Positions 1 to 6,659 of a stretch of 8,136 nt of DNA are shown one piece after another. The number at the start of each line of letters is the position of its first letter. Position 1 is the first letter of the stretch. This DNA comes from Firmicutes bacterium UBA5496. Lineage in GTDB: Bacteria; Bacillota; Proteinivoracia; UBA4975. Below the pieces are notes generated by a model. It did no database searches and was not told where the DNA came from. It saw nothing but the letters and a program-made list of their open reading frames with translations. The position numbers and the translations under genes are program-made. The DNA lies in NCBI GenBank assembly GCA_002427015.1, contig DIPE01000111.1:468-8603 (forward strand). Direction: 5' to 3'.

Positions 1-92
1 AAGGCCAGCTGGCCCAGGGAAACGGTGAGAATCACATACAATGCAGCTATTACTCCCCCTCGGGTCAAGGGGCGGATAAATTCTTTTTGCAT
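1..92 (-). CDS. N-terminus of a QueT-like ECF transporter membrane subunit (partial)
   Basis: Reading leftward, an ATG at 92-90 opens 30 codons that run off the window edge. The start has a GAGGAG ribosome binding site about 7 nt upstream. The visible peptide has a basic amphipathic start (MQKEFIRPLTRGG) followed by a hydrophobic segment (VIAALYVILTVSLGQLA). The 'LTR-x-x-x-IAALYVxLT' pattern resembles the first helix of QueT-family S components of ECF transporters, which import queuosine precursors. BioY, ThiT and other S components start in a similar way, so the substrate is not secure from 30 residues. The gene is divergent from the FmdB-type gene, and a good promoter lies between them. No preQ1 riboswitch is seen in the short leader. 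Confidence 0.5.
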   Translation of the reverse strand, partial: MQKEFIRPLTRGGVIAALYVILTVSLGQLA

Positions 93-108
93 ATAAGCAC
101 TCCTCGTA

Positions 109-138
109 TTGCCATATCCAAACTCTATTTATTATAAT
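109..138 (+). promoter_or_regulatory. Promoter for the FmdB-type gene
   Basis: A TTGCCA -35 (109-114), an 18-nt spacer and a perfect TATAAT -10 (133-138) are present. Transcription would start near 145, so the leader would be only about 14 nt and begin at the ribosome binding site. The -10 region is shared with the divergent promoter on the opposite strand. Confidence 0.5.
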
Positions 139-165
139 TATACAAGAGGTGATATTCCATGCCAA
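131..165 (-). promoter_or_regulatory. Promoter for the leftward transporter gene
   Basis: On the minus strand there is a TTGGCA -35 (165-160), a 17-nt spacer and a perfect TATAAT -10 (142-137). A second TATAAT lies at 136-131. Transcription would begin near 130, giving a leader of about 38 nt. The -35 box overlaps the start codon of the FmdB-type gene on the other strand. Confidence 0.55.
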
Positions 166-368
166 TCTATGAGTTTCAGTGTAAAAAATGCGGCCAGCAG
201 AGTGAGCAGCTGTGTAAAATGAATGAAACGGGGAAGGATATGGTTTGTCCCCGCTGCGGGGAGAGGGGCCTCCAGCGCCTGATTTCCGGCTTCGCCTGTC
301 CCGGAGTCAAGGGCGGCCAGGATGGATGCAGCGGCTGCAAGGGCGGCAGCTGTTCCGGCTGCCACTAA
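159..368 (+). CDS. FmdB-family zinc-ribbon protein
   Basis: This small protein of 69 aa starts with the typical FmdB-family opening MPIYEFQCKKCG. Two CxxC knuckles (C8/C11 and C30/C33) would bind one zinc ion. FmdB-type proteins are putative regulatory or accessory zinc ribbons whose molecular role is poorly defined. After the zinc ribbon, residues 45-69 form a Gly/Cys-rich tail with five more cysteines (C47, C57, C60, C65, C68) in CxxC spacing, which could bind a second metal. The ATG at 159 is preceded by an AGAGGTGAT ribosome binding site at 145-153. The gene stands alone: it is divergent from the transporter gene and followed by an intrinsic terminator. The family call is firm; the function is unknown. 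Confidence 0.85.
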   Translation: MPIYEFQCKKCGQQSEQLCKMNETGKDMVCPRCGERGLQRLISGFACPGVKGGQDGCSGCKGGSCSGCH

Positions 369-381
369 TCCCACATCCTGA

Positions 382-413
382 TTCTGCCCTTCGGGGCAGA
401 GTTTTACTTTTCT
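382..413 (+). terminator. Intrinsic terminator after the FmdB-type gene
   Basis: CTGCCC (384-389) pairs perfectly with GGGCAG (394-399) around a stable TTCG tetraloop. Pairs T383-A400 and T382-G401 extend the stem. A T-rich run (TTTTACTTTT) follows directly. It lies 13 nt after the stop codon. Confidence 0.9.
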
Positions 414-515
414 GGTATTAGACTGATTCTGGATTATGAACTATACTGGAGCTGGACTGCATCTAATATTAGCAGCATATATTTTATGTGATTCACAGAT
501 TTAATGAAGTCCTAA

Positions 516-524
516 TGTTATAAT
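516..524 (+). promoter_or_regulatory. Probable extended -10 promoter for the LCP operon
   Basis: TG-T-TATAAT (516-524) is a perfect extended -10. A TTCACA box at 492-497 resembles a -35 but is 21 nt away, so the extended -10 probably carries the activity. Transcription would start near 531, very close to the GAGGTGG ribosome binding site at 534-540. Confidence 0.45.
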
Positions 525-547
525 GCATGATGTGAGGTGGGAGCCAA

Positions 548-1882
548 TTGGAACAAAGCAGAATCCAAGTTAAACAAGCAAAGAAACGCAACCGGAAAAA
601 GTATGTTTTAGCAATCGTCCTAATACTTATTTTTGCTGTAGTCGGCGCAGGTGGATATTGGTTATCCCGGATTGCTGACTATAAAAAAATCTTCCCCGGT
701 GAAATAAGTTTTCCCAGCGCCGGAGATGATCATGACCAGGAGATTTTAGACGTCAGACAAGCATTCTCAAAAGATATCATAAACATTCTGCTAATGGGCT
801 TTGACCGCAATGAGAGCCGCGATGAAGTCTACGAAGTGTACCGGCCGGATACGATTATGCTGGCATCAATTAATATTGAAACCCATAAAGCAGATGTCAT
901 CAGCATCCCCCGGGACACACTGGTCCCCATTTATAAAAGGGGCGGGGGAAGAGACAAGATAAACAGCGCCTTTACCTACGGCTGGCGCTACGGCGGCGGT
1001 TCTGCCAATGAAGAAAAGTTCAAATTGGGCATGCTCTACCAGGTTGAAACAATCAGCATGGCCCTCAAGGGCGTTCCCATCCATTACTACGTTTCCGTGG
1101 ATATGGATGCAGTTGTGCAGATTGTCGACGCCCTGGGGGGAGTGAAATACAATGTGCCCAATAATATTTACCATAAATCCGGCAGACTTCTGCTCAAGAA
1201 GGGGGAGCAGGTCTTAAATGGACGGCAGTTCCTTGATTTTGTCCGCAACCGCAATTACCGTTTGGGGGACCTGCAGCGGGTCAAGAACCAGCAGGACATT
1301 TTGCTGGAGCTTTTCAAGCAGTTTAAATCAGCCGGCAACATTTTCAAGATTCCCAAGATTTATTCTAGCGTTATCAACAATGTCAAAACCAATCTCTCTT
1401 TGGAACAGGTTATGTCTTTGGCTCACTTTTCTACCCAGTCTCTGGACTCAGAAAATATGGGCACCCATGTCCTGTCCACTTCCTTTGCCGAGGGACGCTT
1501 AAAGGAAAGCTGGACCAAATCCTACAGCTATCTCATTATCAATCAGAAAGCCCGGGCCCAAATGCTCTATGACATCTGGGGCCTTGAAGTTAAACCTGAT
1601 GCCACTGATGTCATCTATCCTCCCCTTCCTAAAGCGACTGGACACAGCGATGAGGAAGAACCACCCCTGGCGGCAGAAGAGGAGCCGGTAGAGCCACAAC
1701 CGGATCCGGAACCGGGACCAGATCAGCCTGACCCCGAACCGGAACCCGAACCGATACCTAATCCTGAACCGGATCCGGAACCGGAGCCAGAGCCGGACCC
1801 CGAGCCCGACCCTGAACCGGAGCCCGAACCTGACCCTGAACCGGAACCTGACCCTGAGCCCGATCCTAATCCGGAAGGATGA
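548..1882 (+). CDS. LytR-CpsA-Psr (LCP) family wall-polymer ligase with a Pro-Glu/Asp repeat tail
   Basis: This membrane-anchored 444-aa enzyme belongs to a family that transfers lipid-linked glycopolymers such as teichoic acids or capsule to peptidoglycan (or, in some Actinobacteria, to proteins). It starts at TTG 548, with GAGGTGG 7 nt upstream. Residues 1-18 are basic and 19-36 are a single transmembrane helix, so the bulk is extracellular. The LCP domain spans about 76-260. Its conserved charged residues are visible: R99-D101 in 'YRPDT', R122-D123 in 'SIPRDT', R135-D136-K137, and R233/R235 with D241/R244/Q248 in 'FVRNRN...LGDLQRVKNQQ'. A linker follows, then an acidic Pro-Glu/Asp repeat tail (about 380-444) that ends the protein with no further domain. 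It is first in a probable operon, 47 nt before a sortase. The family is certain; the polymer substrate is unknown. Confidence 0.93.
   Translation: MEQSRIQVKQAKKRNRKKYVLAIVLILIFAVVGAGGYWLSRIADYKKIFPGEISFPSAGDDHDQEILDVRQAFSKDIINILLMGFDRNESRDEVYEVYRPDTIMLASINIETHKADVISIPRDTLVPIYKRGGGRDKINSAFTYGWRYGGGSANEEKFKLGMLYQVETISMALKGVPIHYYVSVDMDAVVQIVDALGGVKYNVPNNIYHKSGRLLLKKGEQVLNGRQFLDFVRNRNYRLGDLQRVKNQQDILLELFKQFKSAGNIFKIPKIYSSVINNVKTNLSLEQVMSLAHFSTQSLDSENMGTHVLSTSFAEGRLKESWTKSYSYLIINQKARAQMLYDIWGLEVKPDATDVIYPPLPKATGHSDEEEPPLAAEEEPVEPQPDPEPGPDQPDPEPEPEPIPNPEPDPEPEPEPDPEPDPEPEPEPDPEPEPDPEPDPNPEG
1685..1876 (+). repeat. Hexanucleotide-type repeat encoding a Pro-Glu/Asp tail
   Basis: About 190 bp of degenerate 6-bp units (CCNGAN) encode alternating Pro-Glu and Pro-Asp dipeptides at the C-terminus of the LCP protein. 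Third positions vary (CCG, CCC, CCT, CCA; GAA, GAG, GAC). This indicates an older or selected repeat rather than a fresh slippage product. The phase stays in frame to the stop codon. Confidence 0.9.
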
Positions 1883-1929
1883 AATAACAATAAACATAGT
1901 CCCTTTCAATGGCCTAGCGGGGTGATTAC

Positions 1930-2574
1930 TTGAACAAGCGCAAGCTGATGCTGGTTGCTTCCGCTCTTCTCATGGCCGCCGGCGCGGCCTTAATTTGCTA
2001 TCCCCTGTTTTTAAGGGTTCAAACCAGTCTGGCTCAGGCCCGGCTGGAAAAAGAGTTTGAAAAATATCCTCCATATATAGAAGCCGAAAGGGAGACCCAG
2101 CCAACCCCTGAAGAGCCGGAGCCGGAACCGGAACCGGAGCCAGCAGCGCCTCAGTGGGAGAAGCTGCCTCCCACCCTGCTGGAAATCCCCGCCATTGACC
2201 TGTCTGTCCAGCTGGAGGCCATCGAAGATATGGGCGCCTTTGCCCGCAAGCTCAGCCAGATGCCCAGCTACTATCCCCAAAGCTCTATGCCTGGCGAGGT
2301 GGGCAATGTCCTCATTGCCGGCCACAGGGGAGGACCTGCCGGGTATTTTGGCAAACTCAAAAATCTCCAGCCCGGGGCTCAAATCATCCTTCATGCCCCC
2401 GGCATCAGCTATTATTATGAAGTTGAAAAGGTCTTTAAGGTCAAGCCCACTGCTGTTGAGGTCCTTGACCCCTTGGATTATCCCGCGATTACCTTAACCA
2501 CATGCTATTCCTCTACCCGGCGCCTCATCGTCCGGGGCAGATTCCTGGAATATGTTCTCAATACAGGTGAATGA
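1930..2574 (+). CDS. Class D-type sortase
   Basis: This 214-aa transpeptidase is membrane-anchored. Its family cleaves a sorting motif in surface proteins and joins them to peptidoglycan or to other proteins. TTG 1930 is the start, after a GGGGTGATT ribosome binding site. A basic N-terminus and one transmembrane helix (about 5-28) are followed by a charged stalk with a PEPEPEPEP run (about 60-71), then the catalytic domain (about 82-210). The catalytic triad is visible: H132 in 'IAGHRG', C192 in 'TLTTC', and R197 or R198 in 'STRRLIV'. The size, N-terminal anchor and TLTTC motif fit class D-type sortases. No LPxTG-type substrate is seen in the window, although the large surface protein at the right edge is truncated. 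It lies between the LCP and pseudouridine synthase genes on one probable transcript. Confidence 0.92.
   Translation: MNKRKLMLVASALLMAAGAALICYPLFLRVQTSLAQARLEKEFEKYPPYIEAERETQPTPEEPEPEPEPEPAAPQWEKLPPTLLEIPAIDLSVQLEAIEDMGAFARKLSQMPSYYPQSSMPGEVGNVLIAGHRGGPAGYFGKLKNLQPGAQIILHAPGISYYYEVEKVFKVKPTAVEVLDPLDYPAITLTTCYSSTRRLIVRGRFLEYVLNTGE
2104..2142 (+). repeat. Short Pro-Glu repeat in the sortase stalk
   Basis: Alternating CCG/CCA and GAG/GAA codons encode a Pro-Glu run between the membrane helix and the catalytic domain. The DNA and protein pattern match the tail repeat of the adjacent LCP gene. Confidence 0.85.
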
Positions 2575-2575
2575 A

Positions 2576-3454
2576 ATGAATTTGGACTGGGCAGTAACTC
2601 CAAAACAAGAGGGAAAAAGGCTGGAGCAAGTCCTGCGGACTGAATACGGCTTTTCCCGCCGGCAGGTTATCCGCCTTAAATATTACGGGGAGGCCCTAAT
2701 AAACGGCAAACCGGCGCTGGCAATAACAAGATTGCAGGCCGGGGACCGGGTCCAGGTAACTGTGCCGGAGCATCTTGAACCCTTGCCCCCCCAGGACATC
2801 CCTTTGGACATTCTCTACGAGGACGAAGATTTGCTTATCCTTAATAAACCCCCAGGCCTGGTCAGTCACCCAACTAAAGGTTACCCCCAGGGAACCCTGG
2901 CCAATGCCCTGTCTTATTACTGGCAGCAAAAAGGTGAAGAACACCCTGCCCGCCTGGTCACCCGCCTGGACAAGGATACTTCCGGCCTGGTGCTGGCGGC
3001 CAAGACTGCCTGGAGCCATTACCGCCTGAGCGAGATTGGCATCAGTAAGCAATACTACGGAATAACCAGGGGAATTCCTAACCCTCTTGCAGGGGAGATT
3101 GACCAGCCCATCAGCAGGCTGTTAGAAAACCCCAGTAAACGAGGCGTCAATCCCCAGGGTAAGTCAGCCCTCACTCGTTATCAGACGGAAAAAACCGGAG
3201 ATAATCTTGCCCTGGTAAAATTAGCTCCTATTACGGGCAGGACCCATCAGCTCCGCATCCACATGGCTTGGCTCGGCTGTCCCCTCCTGGATGATTATCT
3301 CTACGGCAGGGAAGAGGGAATCCTAGGCCGGACGGCCCTTCATGCCTTCTCCCTGCAATTTCGCCATCCGGCAAAAGGGAAAGACCTGGAGTTCACCGCC
3401 CCTATTCCAGAAGATATAAATGCGGTTGTGACAAAATATTTAAGTATATATTAA
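2576..3454 (+). CDS. RluA-family RNA pseudouridine synthase
   Basis: This protein of about 292 aa converts uridine to pseudouridine in rRNA or tRNA. The ATG at 2576 is preferred because AGGTGA (2565-2570) lies 5 nt upstream. An in-frame ATG at 2552 would add 8 residues but has only a weak site. With the 2576 start, only 1 nt separates it from the sortase stop codon, which suggests translational coupling. An S4-like RNA-binding region covers about residues 10-65, and the catalytic domain about 72-285. The catalytic aspartate is D132 in 'TRLDKDTSG'. The later family motif 'LAPITGRTHQLRIHMAWLGCPLLDD' is also present. The usual His before RLD is Thr here, as some family members carry other residues. 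The exact RNA target cannot be assigned. It probably has no link to cell-wall work and simply shares the transcript. Confidence 0.92.
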   Translation: MNLDWAVTPKQEGKRLEQVLRTEYGFSRRQVIRLKYYGEALINGKPALAITRLQAGDRVQVTVPEHLEPLPPQDIPLDILYEDEDLLILNKPPGLVSHPTKGYPQGTLANALSYYWQQKGEEHPARLVTRLDKDTSGLVLAAKTAWSHYRLSEIGISKQYYGITRGIPNPLAGEIDQPISRLLENPSKRGVNPQGKSALTRYQTEKTGDNLALVKLAPITGRTHQLRIHMAWLGCPLLDDYLYGREEGILGRTALHAFSLQFRHPAKGKDLEFTAPIPEDINAVVTKYLSIY

Positions 3455-3482
3455 GTAGGGAAATAAATTGCGAGGTGACTGC

Positions 3483-4877
3483 GTGAAAATCAAATTTGGC
3501 ACCGACGGCTGGCGCGGGATAATCGCCGAGGATTTTACCTTCGCCAACTTGCGCCGGGTCAGCGCCGCTGTAGCCCGGTACATTAAGGAAGAGGGCAAAG
3601 CTGAACAGGGTCTTGTCATTGGCCGGGATACCCGTTTTCTCGCGGAGGAATTCGCCCGCACAGTGGCAGAGACAATGACTGCTGCCGGCATCAAAATCTA
3701 TCTGACCAATGAAGCGATGCCGACACCGGTTACGGCTTATTCGGTTTTGGCGAAAGAGGCTGCCGGCGCCGTCATGCTTACCGCCAGCCACAATCCCCCG
3801 GAGTATAACGGGTTTAAGTTCATCCCCGCTTATGCCGGCCCGGCATTGCCTCATATCACCGACAGGATTACTGCCCTCATTCCGGATGAGGCTGCTCCGG
3901 TCAGGGGTAATCAGGACCTGGCAGAAGTTTTTGACCCCAAGCCTGCCTACTACGACTTCCTTTCCCGGCAGGTTGACCTGGAAAAAATTAAGTCTTCGGG
4001 ACTGAGGGTCGTCATAAATCCCATGCACGGCGCCGGCATCGGCTATCTTGAAGACATCTTTACCGGACTGGGCCTCTTGGCAGTCAGTCAGCGCAACTGG
4101 CGGGACCCTCTCTTTGGCGGCCAGATGCCGGAGCCTAAGCCCGCCCTTCTGAAAGATCTGCGCCAAGCCGTGCTGGCAGGCCAGGGAGATCTGGGGCTGG
4201 CCCTGGACGGCGACGGAGATAGATTTGGCATCATCGATGCCACCGGGGCATATCTGCTGCCTAACGATGTCCTGGCTCTGCTGGCCAGGTACCTGATTGA
4301 AGTCCGGGGCCTTAAAGGGGCAATTGCCCGGACGGTTTCTACTACCACTCTGCTGGACAGGATTGCTGAACGCTACGGGATTCCGGTAATCGAAACGCCT
4401 GTGGGCTTTAAATACCAGGCTCAGGCCATGCTGGAACAACAAGCCTTCTTGGCCGGGGAAGAGTCTGGAGGCCTTTCTATTGCCGGGCATATTCCAGAAA
4501 AGGACGGCATTCTCGCCTGCCTGCTGATGGCGGAGCTCACTGCTCATTACGGCAAACCCCTGACGGCAGTCCAGGAGGATATACATACTGAGTATGGACG
4601 CCTTTACACAAGACGTTTGGATATAAAATGCACCCCTGAGACTAAAGAGAAGGTGCTGGAAAAACTAAAGACCTTTTCTCCCAAAGTAATTGGTAGGCAT
4701 AAGGTAATTGCTTCCACAAAAATTGATGGTAGCAAGTTTATCCTGGATAATAGAAGCTGGGTGCTGGTGCGGCCTTCAGGGACCGAAGCTCTCTTCCGCA
4801 TTTACGCTGAAGCGGAAACAGAACCGGAACTGGAAAAAATCCAGCAGGCCATGGCTGCGGAACTGGGCTTAGTCTGA
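3483..4877 (+). CDS. Phosphoglucomutase/phosphomannomutase (alpha-D-phosphohexomutase superfamily)
   Basis: This cytoplasmic 464-aa enzyme belongs to the superfamily that interconverts hexose-6-phosphate and hexose-1-phosphate, feeding sugar-nucleotide synthesis for wall polymers and glycans. GTG 3483 is chosen because GAGG (3472-3475) lies 7 nt upstream and the protein then begins MKIKFGTDGWRG, the usual family start. A TTG at 3468 would add 5 residues. All four active-site motifs are intact: phosphoserine loop 'TASHNP' with S102, metal loop 'DGDGDR' 242-247, sugar-binding loop 'GEESGG' 325-330, and phosphate-binding loop 'RPSGTE' 430-435. The length is normal for the family. Glucose versus mannose preference cannot be read from the sequence. 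It starts 28 nt after the pseudouridine synthase gene and is probably last in the operon, though no clear terminator follows it. Confidence 0.93.
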   Translation: MKIKFGTDGWRGIIAEDFTFANLRRVSAAVARYIKEEGKAEQGLVIGRDTRFLAEEFARTVAETMTAAGIKIYLTNEAMPTPVTAYSVLAKEAAGAVMLTASHNPPEYNGFKFIPAYAGPALPHITDRITALIPDEAAPVRGNQDLAEVFDPKPAYYDFLSRQVDLEKIKSSGLRVVINPMHGAGIGYLEDIFTGLGLLAVSQRNWRDPLFGGQMPEPKPALLKDLRQAVLAGQGDLGLALDGDGDRFGIIDATGAYLLPNDVLALLARYLIEVRGLKGAIARTVSTTTLLDRIAERYGIPVIETPVGFKYQAQAMLEQQAFLAGEESGGLSIAGHIPEKDGILACLLMAELTAHYGKPLTAVQEDIHTEYGRLYTRRLDIKCTPETKEKVLEKLKTFSPKVIGRHKVIASTKIDGSKFILDNRSWVLVRPSGTEALFRIYAEAETEPELEKIQQAMAAELGLV

Positions 4878-4913
4878 GATACATGAATTTTTCTGTCCCT
4901 AAGCCGCCTTTTC

Positions 4914-4922
4914 TGATATAAT
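4914..4922 (+). promoter_or_regulatory. Probable extended -10 promoter for the TagO/WecA gene
   Basis: TG-A-TATAAT (4914-4922) is a perfect extended -10; no good -35 is seen. Transcription would start near 4929, giving a leader of about 49 nt. It suggests this gene can be transcribed apart from the upstream operon. Confidence 0.5.
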
Positions 4923-4977
4923 CCGTGTGAATAATATAGTTTTAATCTAATCTCTTTACGAAAGGAGTGGGGTGCCA

Positions 4978-6078
4978 ATGGACCTAGTTCTGCCTGCGCT
5001 AATTGCCCTGGTCTTAAGCTATGTGCTGGTGCCGGTTATGCTAAAACTGGCTAAAAAATATAATTTTTATGATTATCCCAATGAACGCAAGGTCCATAAG
5101 GAAGTTAAGCCCTATCTTGGCGGCGGGGCAATCTTTTTGGCCTTCACCATATCCAGCCTTATATTCCTGCCCTTAGATAACAAGATACTTATATTGCTGT
5201 CAGGAGGGACCTTTTATTTTGTCCTTGGCCTCATCGATGACAAATTCGATATTCCTGCCAAACTCAAACTGGTTCTGGAACTACTGGTGACCACTGCAGT
5301 GGTCTGGCTGGGCATGCGTCATGGCCTTCTCCTGAAAAACCCCTTTGGCGGCATCGCCTATAATTCAGTCTTTATCTGGTTCAGCATCCCCTTTTCAGTT
5401 CTCTGGATTGTGGGTATCGCTAATGCCGTCAACCTAATTGACGGCTTGGACGCCCTAGCCGCAGGAGTGATTTTTATCGCCTGCATTGCCTTGAGCATTG
5501 CTTCCATCATAAACCCGGCAATAGTCCTCAGCCCCTTCATCCTCATACTCATGGGCAGCATCGCCGGTTTTATCCGCTATAACCTCTACCCTTCCAAGAT
5601 AATAATGGGGGACAGCGGCTCCCTCTTCTTAGGTTACACCATCGCAATCATCTCCCTGGGTTCTTTCGCCAGCAATGACCGTTCAATTTTTCTCTCCCTG
5701 ATTCCACCGGCAATGGCTCTGTTTGTTCCCATTTTAGACATCTTAATGGCAATAATCCGCCGGGGAAGAAACGGCAATAAGATCTTTTCCCCGGATAAGG
5801 GCCATTTTCACCATCTCCTCCTCAGCAGGGGCATTTCCCATCCCAAGGCGGTGAGAATCATTTGGGGTCTAAGCGCCGGCTTCGGCGCGGTTTCTCTTGT
5901 TTTGTCAGAGCTCATCTACAAGCAGGTCTACCTAGCCTTGGCCCTGCTGGCAATTGTAATAGTTTGGGCCATCTACTCTGCTGCCAGCTTCGGCCTCCTG
6001 GCAAAGACAACAAAATCTGATTCCCTTAGCCAGGCAGCAGCCAGCAAAGATGGAAATGGAATTCCCAGGGCCCAGTAA
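4978..6078 (+). CDS. tagO: WecA/TagO-type undecaprenyl-phosphate sugar-1-phosphate transferase
   Basis: This 366-aa multi-pass membrane enzyme (about ten hydrophobic helices) is of the type that transfers HexNAc-1-phosphate, usually GlcNAc-1-phosphate, from a UDP-sugar to undecaprenyl phosphate. That is the first step of teichoic acid or other wall-polymer synthesis. Family motifs are intact: 'GLIDDKFD' with D87/D88 (Mg/substrate), 'NAVNLIDGLD' 149-158, 'GDSGS' 211-215, and the cytoplasmic 'DKGHFHH' 273-279. The His motif favours the WecA/TagO branch over MraY. The C-terminal 20 or so residues are hydrophilic. AAAGGAG (4961-4967) lies 10 nt before ATG 4978. A GTG at 4972, only 4 nt from it, would add two residues. 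The symbol reflects the family; the actual polymer is unknown. A terminator follows at once. Confidence 0.9.
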   Translation: MDLVLPALIALVLSYVLVPVMLKLAKKYNFYDYPNERKVHKEVKPYLGGGAIFLAFTISSLIFLPLDNKILILLSGGTFYFVLGLIDDKFDIPAKLKLVLELLVTTAVVWLGMRHGLLLKNPFGGIAYNSVFIWFSIPFSVLWIVGIANAVNLIDGLDALAAGVIFIACIALSIASIINPAIVLSPFILILMGSIAGFIRYNLYPSKIIMGDSGSLFLGYTIAIISLGSFASNDRSIFLSLIPPAMALFVPILDILMAIIRRGRNGNKIFSPDKGHFHHLLLSRGISHPKAVRIIWGLSAGFGAVSLVLSELIYKQVYLALALLAIVIVWAIYSAASFGLLAKTTKSDSLSQAAASKDGNGIPRAQ

Positions 6079-6092
6079 GCTAATAAGAAATC

Positions 6093-6121
6093 AATCCCCG
6101 TCAGTAAAACGGGGATTTTTT
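6093..6121 (+). terminator. Intrinsic terminator after the TagO/WecA gene
   Basis: AATCCCCGT (6093-6101) pairs perfectly with ACGGGGATT (6109-6117) around a 7-nt loop. The T run extends through 6121. It is 14 nt past the stop codon and separates the upstream genes from the gene-free stretch. Confidence 0.93.
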
Positions 6122-6557
6122 ATGTTTAAAAACAGAATGCAAATTGGCCGAATATGCCAAACCTAACCCCGAAATAATCAATTGCCCCAGCGCATATCAT
6201 TGTAGAAGTGGCAAAAATCAACCTCAATTGCCAAAAGTGATGACAAAAAGGAGGGATTTGGTAAAACACGGCGAATACCAAGGTATTATTGGTAAATAAA
6301 CATTCCGCCCCAATAACTTCAAGAAAAACTCTTACGATATTACTTTTAGAACATTTCTCGCTTTAACTGGGAAAAGCCAATTACTTTGGGTATATTTACT
6401 ATATTTTTTGGTATAAATAGGGTGAAATTGCCCTGTAATGCAAAAAAAAATAATTCACAAGAGAAAGCAGGAAAATCATGGGGGCATGTTGAATAAGTAT
6501 ACCGGGTGTAATTGGCAAAAACACTCCAAGAGAGGGAAAATAACCTTTGTAAAAGTA
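6122..6557. other. AT-rich gene-free stretch
   Basis: No convincing gene is seen on either strand; the longest open frames have no ribosome binding site or recognisable protein character. The core AATTGCC occurs at 6180-6186, 6226-6232 and 6426-6432, and AATTGGC at 6142-6148 and 6510-6516. A TGGCAA/TTGCCA inverted pair lies at 6209-6214 and 6228-6233, and TTTGGTA/TACCAA at 6257-6263 and 6276-6281. These could be operators, decayed sequence or chance in AT-rich DNA. The left arm of the inverted repeat described separately lies at 6518-6530. Confidence 0.6.
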
Positions 6558-6659
6558 TTGTAATATTAACCACTTTATGCTAATATGGTCGATGAAGGTT
6601 TTTCCTCAAAAGGTTTCTAGGCCCATTCCAGGGTTAATATTCTAACCTTGGAGTGTTTT
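6518..6659. repeat. Inverted repeat bracketing the promoter of the CWB2 gene
   Basis: AAAACACTCCAAG (6518-6530) and its exact reverse complement CTTGGAGTGTTTT (6647-6659) form a 13-bp perfect inverted repeat around 116 bp. Allowing one A indel and two mismatches, the arms extend outward to about 20 bp. The bracketed segment holds the best promoter for the downstream surface-protein gene. A nested 10-bp pair, AATATTAACC (6562-6571) and GGTTAATATT (6632-6641), lies inside. The repeat itself is certain; its role as an invertible element is inference. Confidence 0.75.
6558..6586 (+). promoter_or_regulatory. Probable promoter for the CWB2 surface-protein gene
   Basis: TTGTAA (6558-6563), a 17-nt spacer and TAATAT (6581-6586) with an upstream TG-C extended -10 (6578-6580) are present. 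Each hexamer matches the consensus at four of six positions; the spacing and the TGn element strengthen the call. Transcription would start near 6593, giving a leader of about 168 nt. Confidence 0.5.

Noticed and set aside
93..130. preQ1 riboswitch before the QueT-like gene
   Set aside because: The predicted leader is about 38 nt and lacks the C-rich loop and A-rich tail of the preQ1 aptamer.
1685..1876. Possible CRISPR or satellite array
   Set aside because: The repeat is a coding 6-bp unit that stays in frame in the LCP gene, with no spacers.
1499..1909. A minus-strand open frame rich in Arg, Phe and Leu
   Set aside because: It is the antisense reading of the Pro-Glu repeat and its upstream linker; the composition is an artefact of the repeat.
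2552..2575. Upstream ATG as the start of the pseudouridine synthase
   Set aside because: It lacks a good ribosome binding site, whereas ATG 2576 has AGGTGA at proper spacing.
3468..3482. TTG 3468 as the start of the phosphohexomutase
   Set aside because: GTG 3483 has the better placed GAGG and gives the usual family N-terminus.
3402..4586. A 394-codon open frame on the minus strand opposite the phosphohexomutase gene
   Set aside because: It lies antisense to a gene with all catalytic motifs intact, has no recognisable domain, and is explained by codon bias of the real gene.
6346..6573. A 75-codon minus-strand open frame in the gene-free stretch
   Set aside because: No ribosome binding site or family resemblance was seen, and it runs through AT-rich DNA, the left inverted-repeat arm and part of the predicted promoter.
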